Source: Magnetococcales bacterium
GTDB lineage: Bacteria > Pseudomonadota > Magnetococcia > Magnetococcales > Magnetaquicoccaceae
DNA: 64,000 nucleotides
Direction: 5' to 3'
NCBI GenBank assembly: GCA_015232825.1
Contig: JADFYY010000002.1
Location: 1-64,000 of the forward strand
Within the stretch, counting starts at the first letter, position 1, and each line of letters opens with the position of its first letter. The notes below the pieces were generated by a model. It was not told where the DNA came from and did no database searches. It saw only the letters and a program-made list of their open reading frames with translations. Position numbers and translations under genes: made by a program. Below are positions 1 to 6,632 of the stretch, piece after piece.

Positions 1-2
1 AG

Positions 3-260
3 ATTGCATTTCAAAATATTGATGATCTTCGTACTTCTATTTATGATGTTACTTATGGACGGTATTTGGTGCTAACCGAGCGAGAATGGGGATGGATTGA
101 TCGCGAAACAGATCGTAAAATTTTGTTGGTTGTACTCATGTTGCTAGCGATTGATGATAATTCAGATCTTTTTGTTAATACAAGAAAGGTGCTTCTAGAA
201 TCCCCATTTGCTCTATCGGCTGTGTGCGAACGGATGACCGATTTTAAATGGAATGGCTAA
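3..260 (+). pseudogene. 3' part of an unknown plus-strand gene, cut by an insertion
   Basis: An open frame enters from the window edge and runs 85 codons to a TAA at 258-260. The peptide begins IAFQNIDDLRTSIYDV and ends in DFKWNG. The last 26 codons lie in a direct repeat whose second copy (890-969) is followed in the same frame by 29 more codons ending in TGA at 1057-1059. I infer that the original gene continued from the repeat into 970-1059 and was split at the end of the left repeat. The product family is not recognised. The gene upstream of position 3 is outside the window, so the full length is unknown. Confidence 0.5.
179..257 (+). repeat. Left copy of a 79/80-bp imperfect direct repeat
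   Basis: This block matches 890-969 with four substitutions and one 1-bp indel (cttctaga here, cttcttaga in the right copy). The match ends sharply after the bases aatggc. The two copies flank the Rpn-family remnant. The layout resembles a target duplication around an insertion, but 79 bp is far longer than usual transposase duplications. Confidence 0.85.
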
Positions 261-889
261 AGCTGTTTCTGCTAACATGGTACGCATCTCCTCCAGGTTA
301 TCCATCTCCAGCATAGATTCCGGGACGGGAACACTCTTTTTTGCCAGTCTTGGCAACAAGATCCGACTCAGCCATTTTGCAAACGCCCGCCGCAACTCTT
401 GCTGCTCTGGGTTCTTCAACCATACATTTAACTTTACCTTTCTGTACACTCATCTCGTTTCTTGCCCGTTCCGCATTTGTAATATAAGGCATTTTTTGGC
501 TCTCCTCACAATTAGATAGTTCTTTCCAAAACCGATTCTCGTCTTTTGGAGGCAGACTGAGTATCCATTCAATAAACTTATTAAGATCAGTGATTTGCTG
601 ATGAGTAAATCCATGCTTGAGCAGGCTGCGTGTAATATACCATCTGTGTTGGTAACGTTCATCCATCCGGTTTTTAGTCTGTTTGGCACGCAAATGAGCC
701 AGGGTTACGATGGCAAATGGATTGTCTGACGCCTCCAGTTCGGGTAAACGTTTCAGATAATCCAGCAATTTTACTGTGTTGAAGCGATAAATCACTTCGG
801 ATCCAAACATCTCCTGTCGGTATTCCGAGACTCGCCAACCCGGTTCTTCATCAGCCAGAATCGCTAAGCCAATTACCGGTTTGCGATGG
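213..889 (-). pseudogene. Rpn-family (PD-(D/E)XK nuclease / transposase_31-like) remnant, 5'-truncated and frameshifted
   Basis: Read on the minus strand, the frame is open from the repeat edge near 889: YHRKPVIGLAILADEEPGW, then VKLLDYLKRLPELEASDNPF and later PPKDENRFWKEL and MPYITNAERARNEM. This order is typical of the middle of Rpn recombination-promoting nuclease proteins (known family layout). Near 430-460 the meaningful frame changes: the C-terminal part, with RRAFAKWLSRILLPRLAKK and LEMDNLEEMRTMLAE, lies in a different frame and stops at 213, inside the left repeat. The N-terminal catalytic nuclease core is missing, and so is a start codon. The element is therefore dead, a fragment of an Rpn gene inside a disrupted plus-strand gene. 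The family call is from remembered motifs, not a search. Confidence 0.7.
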
Positions 890-969
890 TATAAGAAAGA
901 TGCTTCTTAGAATCCCCATCTGCTCTATCGGCTGTGTGCGAACGGATGATCGATTTTAAATGGAATGGC
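890..969 (+). repeat. Right copy of the 79/80-bp imperfect direct repeat
   Basis: Matches 179-257 with four substitutions and one extra T. The copy abuts the N-terminal truncation point of the Rpn remnant on its left. On its right it continues into 29 in-frame codons of the broken plus-strand gene. Confidence 0.85.
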
Positions 970-1059
970 GAAATTCGCAAGATTGTGTATACTGGAATGG
1001 TTCATATTTTTTTGGATAAAAAAAGGGGCTTCGTTAGAAGATACGGCCATGAACCATGA
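970..1059 (+). pseudogene. Detached 3' end of the broken plus-strand gene
   Basis: After the right repeat the frame that reads DFKWNG continues as EIRKIVYTGMVHIFLDKK and ends in TGA at 1057-1059. It has no start of its own, because an in-frame TAA lies just inside the right repeat at 892-894. It is best read as the original C-terminus, separated from its gene by the insertion. The 90 bp from here to the next gene show no clear site. Confidence 0.45.
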
Positions 1060-1149
1060 TAATCCTAAATTGCTGGATACTCTTGATTTCTGTCTAAAGG
1101 TGTTTTAATCTTTATCGTTATCATTTCTTGCTTTGTGGTGTGAAAAATA

Positions 1150-2340
1150 ATGAAAAATCTACTTAAAAAAATTATTATGGTTTGTGTCGGTGGGATCCTG
1201 TTTCCTACCCTCTCTCTGTCCGCTCCCTTAGACGAGTTTCTTACCGCTTCCCCAGGCTTTGAACCTTGGCATGGTGAAGGGGAGGTGGGGGTGGATTTGA
1301 TGAACAACAGCGTGGATGTTCTGGGGATGCGCACAGATTCATATGCTTCCACAAACAGTTCCGTCGGAAATTATCGCGGCGGACATGTGAAAGGCGGTCT
1401 GGCATTGACCCGTCGTATTTGGGTGGATGGGGGAGCTTGGTCAAGGAAAATTACCACCCCTTACGATAGCGGAGAGAGTCTTACGCTTCATGGGGCCGCG
1501 CAATTTCAAGTGACCCAGCCGTTCGGGTGGTTTCCCGCAGTAGCCTTGCGTTTGAGTGGTTGGCGGAATTCCGCTGACGAGGCGATCAAAGGCTCTCCTA
1601 CCAGCCTCTCCTTTGGAGGAGTCTCGGTGGATGCGAGTCGGGTTCGAGTCGAGAACCCGCACGACAATCAGGTGCAATTGGACATGATCAGCACATGGAA
1701 TACCTCTCATAATTCGGCACTGTCCATGTTTTTGAGTTACGGAAAAAGCAAGGTTGATTTCGACAAGCTCTTTGTCAATAATTTACACGCTAAAACGTCA
1801 ACAGCAGAAAGCACCGTTACCGGAGAGATGCAAATAAAACAGGGTTCTGGTCAATCCAATGTTGATGTTGTCTGTGTGAGTTCTGGGGGTTGTAACCAAA
1901 ATGTGACCTTTGCCAATGGATATTTAAACGCCAATGTCGTGCAAAATGACAGCATCCTGCTCCCTTCCTCGGCACAGGCCCCTGATGGGATGAATATCGC
2001 CTATGATGCGAATTTTTATCAGGCTGGTGGAATGTATGCTTGGACCGGCGCGGAATGGCGGGCCAAGCTGGGATATCGCTATATCAAACTGAATCGGGAT
2101 GTGGATGAGGCTGTCTCAGCAATGGGCAAGAAGGTGATCGATTCCAACCATTTTCTGACTGGAGAGATCGGTTATAAGCCGCCTTTTGACTGGTTTGAGC
2201 ATTTTGGCTTCTTTGTGCGCGGTCAGGCGATGAGCAACCAGTTTGTCGGCGAGATCCCTTTTACCTATAATGCGTTGAGTGCCCATAAGTTTGATGCCCG
2301 TTATGGCGTGGTGACGCTTGGGGTGACGGGTGGATTTTAA
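1150..2340 (+). CDS. Outer-membrane beta-barrel protein, unknown specificity
   Basis: The 396-residue product starts with a Lys-rich signal peptide (MKNLLKKIIMVCVGGILF, likely cleaved after LSLSA at about residue 25). The rest is rich in alternating Gly, aromatic and polar residues and ends in GVTLGVTGGF with a terminal Phe, the usual C-terminal signature for BAM-assembled barrels. Repeated short strands such as AEWRAKLGYRYIKL support a barrel of 12 or more strands. Two Cys in CVSSGGC (about residues 236-242) could form a loop disulfide. It resembles Legionella-type MOMP-like families in style, but I cannot assign a substrate. The gene stands alone; its 3' end overlaps the convergent gene by 80 bp. 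Confidence 0.8.
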   Translation: MKNLLKKIIMVCVGGILFPTLSLSAPLDEFLTASPGFEPWHGEGEVGVDLMNNSVDVLGMRTDSYASTNSSVGNYRGGHVKGGLALTRRIWVDGGAWSRKITTPYDSGESLTLHGAAQFQVTQPFGWFPAVALRLSGWRNSADEAIKGSPTSLSFGGVSVDASRVRVENPHDNQVQLDMISTWNTSHNSALSMFLSYGKSKVDFDKLFVNNLHAKTSTAESTVTGEMQIKQGSGQSNVDVVCVSSGGCNQNVTFANGYLNANVVQNDSILLPSSAQAPDGMNIAYDANFYQAGGMYAWTGAEWRAKLGYRYIKLNRDVDEAVSAMGKKVIDSNHFLTGEIGYKPPFDWFEHFGFFVRGQAMSNQFVGEIPFTYNALSAHKFDARYGVVTLGVTGGF

Positions 2341-2740
2341 TCTCGCATGGTTTGTTCCATCGCGCTGTCGCATGAGTGCGATAGGCCAAACCACCCCACT
2401 CATATTCGTCCCGGTCGGCTTGAATCTGGTTACGAATCGCACGTGCTAGCTCCTCTTGTGTGGCGCAATAGCCAAGTTCTAAATCGGCCAGACGGGCGTC
2501 CGATGTCCAGAAATAGCGTCCAGGTCCACGAAACCAGTTGTGAGTCTGAATAGACATCGTGATCTTCTCCAAGATTGGGTTATAAAGAGAGGCGCGATCC
2601 GTCGAAAAGGGAAGCCGACGGTCGCGCCACATTGGATCAAACCGATGGATTGATGCCATGGGTTTGTCCACATACTTTGGCGTAGGAACAAAGACGACCA
2701 GACTGATGGGGCGGGCTAGGGCAAAGCCGTATTCCACCAC
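2261..2740 (-). CDS. Hypothetical protein, 159 aa
   Basis: A GTG-started frame of 159 codons begins MVEYGFALARPISLVVF and contains WFRGPGRYFWTSDARLADLE and YCATQEELARAIRNQIQAD. The second segment looks like a helical, genuinely coding stretch. An in-frame stop lies eight codons upstream of the GTG, so the N-terminus cannot extend far. The last 27 codons overlap the 3' end of the convergent outer-membrane protein gene and read through low-quality sequence, so the true protein may be a decayed or recently extended one. No family is recognised. An internal ATG (MSIQTHNWF, near residue 62) is an alternative start. Confidence 0.45.
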   Translation of the reverse strand: MVEYGFALARPISLVVFVPTPKYVDKPMASIHRFDPMWRDRRLPFSTDRASLYNPILEKITMSIQTHNWFRGPGRYFWTSDARLADLELGYCATQEELARAIRNQIQADRDEYEWGGLAYRTHATARWNKPCEIKIHPSPQASPRHNGHQTYGHSTHYR

Positions 2741-2897
2741 ATGCCTACGCTCGTTGTGAATTTAAAGAGCAATAAATGTGCCGAATAAGATTGTTTGCTT
2801 AATTTGTAAATGATTTCAAAAAGATGTGTGTTAGATATCGTGCGACATTCCATCCCTTTTTGCAGCCACAGCGTTTTTTGCCGATGCAACGATTGCC

Positions 2898-3950
2898 TTA
2901 TGAAGGGTTAGACATGTGGACCGTCGCATCGTTCCCAGCCAACTGTCCACAGGCCGCTCCCACATCTGAGCCGCGACTGTCACGGATGATGGTAACCAGA
3001 CCAGCGGACGCAACGATTTCTTGAAATCTCAAGATGGTCTCTTTGGAGGAGGGGAGAAAAGGGGTATTTGGCCACGGATTGAAAGCCAACAGGTTCACCT
3101 TGGAAGGGATTCCCTTCAACCAAGCGACCAGTTCACGGGCATCTTGCGGGGAGTCGTTGACCCCTTGCAGCAGGACATATTCCCAGGTGATGCGGCCTCG
3201 ATCCTTGAGAGGCCAAGCAAGAGCTGCCTGACGCAGGGCGGTTAGATTAAATTTTTGATTGATGGGAACCAATCGGTTGCGCACCTCATCTCGAACGCTA
3301 TGCAGAGAAATCGCCAGATTGATGTTTAAATGGCGTCCAGCCTCGGCCATGCGCGAGACCACGCCTGCGGTGGAAAGGGTCACCTTGCGGCAACCAATGG
3401 CCAGCCCATTGCCGTCCATGATGATCTTGACTGCCCGTATGACGGACTCCAGGTTGTAAAGCGGCTCTCCCATGCCCATGAGAACCACATTAGTCACCCG
3501 GATCCCTCTGGCTGCCAGTGTGGCGCGGGCAAAGGTGACTTGCTGCACGATTTCGGATGCACTCAAATTGCGCTGCAACGGCAAGGTGCCAGTGCGGCAG
3601 AATGGACAAGCCAGACTGCATCCAGCTTGCGAGGAGACGCAGATGGTTCCACGGTTGGTTTCTGGGATGAATACCGTCTCCACCGCGACATTATCCTCGA
3701 AGGCCAGCAACCATTTCTCCGTGCCATCTTGCGAGACACAGTGCGAGAGCATCCGAGGGCGCAAGGGGGCACACTCAGCGGCTAGTCGGGCGCGAAAGGG
3801 TTTGGACAGGTCGGTCATCTCTTCTACGTCACCCGCCAGCTTGACGTGGACCCAGGACCAAACCTGTTGCGCCCGAAAAGGCCGCTCGCCCCATTCAAGC
3901 ATGAGGGCGGTCAACTCCTCACGGGTGACGCCGGTTAAACTTAAGGGCAT
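2898..3950 (-). CDS. rlmN: 23S rRNA (adenine2503-C2)-methyltransferase / tRNA A37 methyltransferase
   Basis: This radical-SAM enzyme makes 2-methyladenosine at 23S rRNA A2503 and in some tRNAs. The cluster-binding triad is at Cys111, Cys115 and Cys118 (CSLACPFC). The methyl-carrying Cys is Cys334 in GAACGQLAG, near the C-terminus. GMGEPLYN is the typical SAM-binding GGE-like motif. At 350 residues it is slightly shorter than E. coli RlmN (384) and lacks extensions. The gene lies 21 bp downstream of ndk on the same strand, probably one transcript. Confidence 0.96.
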   Translation of the reverse strand: MPLSLTGVTREELTALMLEWGERPFRAQQVWSWVHVKLAGDVEEMTDLSKPFRARLAAECAPLRPRMLSHCVSQDGTEKWLLAFEDNVAVETVFIPETNRGTICVSSQAGCSLACPFCRTGTLPLQRNLSASEIVQQVTFARATLAARGIRVTNVVLMGMGEPLYNLESVIRAVKIIMDGNGLAIGCRKVTLSTAGVVSRMAEAGRHLNINLAISLHSVRDEVRNRLVPINQKFNLTALRQAALAWPLKDRGRITWEYVLLQGVNDSPQDARELVAWLKGIPSKVNLLAFNPWPNTPFLPSSKETILRFQEIVASAGLVTIIRDSRGSDVGAACGQLAGNDATVHMSNPS

Positions 3951-3971
3951 GGAGTTGGTGTCATTTTTTTG

Positions 3972-4397
3972 TTAGCGAGAACAGATTTCCAGTTGGTTGA
4001 AAAAGAAGGCAATCTCTTGCGCGGCGGTTTCTGGTGCATCGGAACCGTGGACAGCGTTGGCTTCAATGCTGTCGGCAAAGTCGGCGCGAATGGTGCCGGG
4101 GGCGGCTTTGGCTGGATTGGTGGCTCCCATCACTTCACGGTTTTTGGCAATGGCATCTTCCCCTTCCAGGATTTGGGCCATGATGGGACCGGAACTCATA
4201 TAAGCCACGAGATCATTATAAAAAGGTTTGCCTTGGTGGACCGCATAAAAAGCTCCGGCTTGGGTTGGGCTTAAATGCAGCATTTTGGCGGCGACAATGC
4301 GCAGTCCGGCTGCCTCAAAGCGGGCATAGATGGGGCCGATGACGTTTTTGGCCACGGCATCGGGTTTGATCATGGATAGGGTGCGTTGAATGGCCAC
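3972..4397 (-). CDS. ndk: Nucleoside diphosphate kinase
   Basis: The 141-residue protein transfers the gamma-phosphate of ATP to NDPs through a phosphohistidine. The family signature [12 protein letters not shown] is present with the catalytic residue at His117, and the N-terminus [15 protein letters not shown] and the segment [17 protein letters not shown] are canonical. Length is normal for the bacterial enzyme. It is the first gene of a two-gene ndk-rlmN unit, a common bacterial pairing. The 180-bp gap upstream, shared with a divergent gene, should carry the promoter. Confidence 0.97.
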   Translation of the reverse strand: MAIQRTLSMIKPDAVAKNVIGPIYARFEAAGLRIVAAKMLHLSPTQAGAFYAVHQGKPFYNDLVAYMSSGPIMAQILEGEDAIAKNREVMGATNPAKAAPGTIRADFADSIEANAVHGSDAPETAAQEIAFFFNQLEICSR

Positions 4398-4578
4398 GGT
4401 GTTGCTCCTGTTTCGTTAAGCTTTTGTATAAAAGGGTGATGAATTAAGATACCGGTTCTTTGTATAGCTTGATTTTTCCAACAATGCCAAGATATATTTG
4501 TGATTCTTTGATCCCTTCCTCCGGTTTGTGGCCTGACTGGTTTGCAAGCCGTACAAATTATCTCTTGAGAGGCGTTTG

Positions 4579-5445
4579 ATGTCCATGATTCGCATGCCGT
4601 TGCTCTCCGTTGTGGCTGCATTATTAAGTTTGGTGCCAGGTCAAGTTCGGGCTGGTTCTTGGTATACGGCCCCGTTTGCCGCCGATATTGTCATGATCAA
4701 TCCTGTGGACCCTACGGACAAGGCGACGGGTAAACTGTTTGTGGGACCGGATCGTTTCCGAGCTGAAGGGGTGTATCAGGGGGTGAAAAAGGTGTTGATC
4801 GTCAATATGGCGGATCGGAAGGCCTTCACCATGATGCCGGAAAAGAAAGAGTTCTATGAGGGGATGAGCGAAGCCCTGATGCCTCCTAGACCAGATGTGG
4901 AACTCATGCCGAATGATCCCAAGGGACCGTGCAAGAGTGATCCACAACTCTCTTGCACGCAAGAGGGGAGCGAAACGGTCAATGGAATCCAGACCGAAAA
5001 ATGGTCGATCAAGGCCTCTGACAAGGAGGCCTCGTATCTGGTGACATTATGGACCGATCCCAAGCGACGCATCGTGATTCGGCAGCAACCGGACAAGGGA
5101 CCGCTGATGGAACGCAAACTTCAGGGGATCGAAAAGATTGGTGGTCGTGATACCGAAAAATGGGAGTTTACCCACAGCTTTAAGGAGCAGCGCAATACCT
5201 ATTTTCAATGGATTGATGTGGCGTTGCGGATTCCCGTGCGCATGGGTGAGGGGAGACAGTCCAATATGGAGGTCTCCAACATCCGCGAAGGAGAACAAAA
5301 TGGCGCGTTGTTTCAGGTTCCAGCGGACATGAAGGAGATCAAAATGCCGCCACCACCCAACCCGGATCTTGGCCCGGAAGGCAAGAATAATAATAAACCA
5401 GCGTCCCCACCGGTTGATCCGAAAAAAGGCGCGAAATTTCAGTAG
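4579..5445 (+). CDS. Secreted periplasmic protein, DUF4412-like
   Basis: The ATG at 4579 starts a signal peptide with a hydrophobic core (LLSVVAALLSLVPGQVRA). The mature part of about 260 residues has the pattern of LolA/DUF4412-type beta folds: a barrel-like set of strands with TGKLFVGPDRFRAEGVYQG, VLIVNMADRKAFTMMPEKKE and a final QVPADMKEIKMPPPP. A tract with two Cys (PCKSDPQLSCTQ) could form a disulfide. The C-terminal 40 residues are Pro-, Asn- and Lys-rich and probably disordered. A role in binding a lipid or other hydrophobic ligand is only an inference from fold style. A TTG one codon earlier is a possible alternative start. A stem-loop follows 11 bp after the stop. Confidence 0.65.
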   Translation: MSMIRMPLLSVVAALLSLVPGQVRAGSWYTAPFAADIVMINPVDPTDKATGKLFVGPDRFRAEGVYQGVKKVLIVNMADRKAFTMMPEKKEFYEGMSEALMPPRPDVELMPNDPKGPCKSDPQLSCTQEGSETVNGIQTEKWSIKASDKEASYLVTLWTDPKRRIVIRQQPDKGPLMERKLQGIEKIGGRDTEKWEFTHSFKEQRNTYFQWIDVALRIPVRMGEGRQSNMEVSNIREGEQNGALFQVPADMKEIKMPPPPNPDLGPEGKNNNKPASPPVDPKKGAKFQ

Positions 5446-5456
5446 ATTTTGCAGGA

Positions 5457-5494
5457 CGATTTAAACGCGCATCGTTGTTGGCGCGTTTAAATCG
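5457..5494 (+). terminator. Perfect 14-bp-arm stem-loop, possible terminator
   Basis: The arms cgatttaaacgcgc (5457-5470) and gcgcgtttaaatcg (5481-5494) are perfect complements around a 10-base loop. It begins 12 bp after the DUF4412-like gene. There is no U tract after the right arm, so intrinsic termination is uncertain. It could instead stabilise the mRNA end or be a protein site at the edge of the next cassette. Confidence 0.5.
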
Positions 5495-5547
5495 GATTGG
5501 TGATGTGACCGTTACCGGAAAAAATTTTAAATGAAAGAGTCACCGCG

Positions 5548-6081
5548 ATGTCCGAGAATATTTTTCGGTCCTTAACCCATCACCATGCCACCCAGGCCGC
5601 GATTGGGCGTGATTTATTTATCGATATCCGACAAAAATTGGAGGATGCGTTTAGAGTCGATATGTCTTGCATCCAGGAAAAGAGGAGTATGAGTGTTGCA
5701 CAGACTCCTTTACAGAAACTGGTTGGAGAAATTGCTTCTTATCAAGATATGTCGAAAGGGTGGGACGGATATAATGGGGAACCAATCAGACATGATGTCG
5801 TGTCCGATGTCTTGAATTTTTTGGACGTATTTCCTTTTAAGCAAGAAAAAAAAGAGTTAGATCTGCCGATTCCAGCCCCATCTGGAGATGGAGAAATGGG
5901 GCTTTACTGGAGGAAAGGTCAAGCGTTCGCTGAAGTGAGTTTTTTTGGGGATGGAAAAATTTCTTTTTATGCCGTCAATGACGGGATCGATTTGGAATCG
6001 TTTGATGATTGTGAGATTCCAAAGTCGTGTAATCATGTAATTGATATTATCTCAAATATTATATCAAATTATTTCACTTGA
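5548..6081 (+). CDS. Hypothetical protein with GWDGYNGEP motif (first gene of a two-gene cassette)
   Basis: The 177-residue soluble protein has an N-terminal helical part and then SKGWDGYNGEPIRHDVVSDV followed by a compact domain with GEMGLYWRKGQAFAEVSFFG, a small alpha/beta pattern. A DGYxGxP motif followed by a GxFxAEVSFxGxG-like strand set recurs in uncharacterised bacterial proteins that sit before a second small gene (recollection, not a search). The stop overlaps the region of the next start. Base composition is visibly more AT-rich than in the flanking genes, which suggests horizontal acquisition. No function is known to me. Confidence 0.7.
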   Translation: MSENIFRSLTHHHATQAAIGRDLFIDIRQKLEDAFRVDMSCIQEKRSMSVAQTPLQKLVGEIASYQDMSKGWDGYNGEPIRHDVVSDVLNFLDVFPFKQEKKELDLPIPAPSGDGEMGLYWRKGQAFAEVSFFGDGKISFYAVNDGIDLESFDDCEIPKSCNHVIDIISNIISNYFT

Positions 6082-6089
6082 TCGCTATC

Positions 6090-6632
6090 ATGAATTGTCA
6101 ACAGGTGGTTGCGAGGAAAGGTCGGTTATGTGAGGATATGGCGTCAACGGGCGACAGTAAAAAATGTCGTTGCGAAGGTGAGTCTGTTTCTCACCACTCA
6201 CCTGGAGTGGTTCATAGTCATGAATCTCTTTACCGCCTCATATTTTCCCCCCAGCAGATTGAGCCAGATGGAACAAGACCAAATATTAGGGCTTTCGATG
6301 ATATTTTTTCCATAGGACTCTCAGTCGATAGGGCCGGATACCTGCTCCCAGGACAATTGAATCAACTGGCCGAATCGTTGATAGAAATTCGTAGGAGAAG
6401 AGAGGTGCACTCTTGTTGTGAAGGATATTTTATTTTAAAAGTTAATGATATTCGTAACGTTTTTTTAAATAATGAAAGGTTGTTATGCATATATGATACT
6501 TCCCGAAGTGATCGTGTTAGTCATGCAGATGTTTGTTGTACTCAAATCAAACCTCTCGGTTCAGAAAAAAGCAAAATCCGTAATATCTTGTGTCAGATTG
6601 CCGGACAGTTAATGGCGTTCAATGAAAATTAG
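6090..6632 (+). CDS. Hypothetical protein (second gene of the two-gene cassette)
   Basis: The ATG at 6090 gives 180 residues; a TTG at 6078 overlapping the previous stop would add four. The distinctive segments are HSHESLYRLIFSPQQIEP and FDDIFSIGLSVDRAGYLLPG, then a Cys-containing second half (SCCEGYFILKV, ADVCCTQIKPLG). The combination of an S-LYR-I--P--I entry and a GLSVDR motif looks like a small enzyme or toxin-like fold, but this is inference only. It is translationally close to the GWDGYNGEP gene, so the two probably act together. The 3' end overlaps the convergent ftsK by 4 bp. AT-rich like its partner. Confidence 0.65.
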   Translation: MNCQQVVARKGRLCEDMASTGDSKKCRCEGESVSHHSPGVVHSHESLYRLIFSPQQIEPDGTRPNIRAFDDIFSIGLSVDRAGYLLPGQLNQLAESLIEIRRRREVHSCCEGYFILKVNDIRNVFLNNERLLCIYDTSRSDRVSHADVCCTQIKPLGSEKSKIRNILCQIAGQLMAFNEN

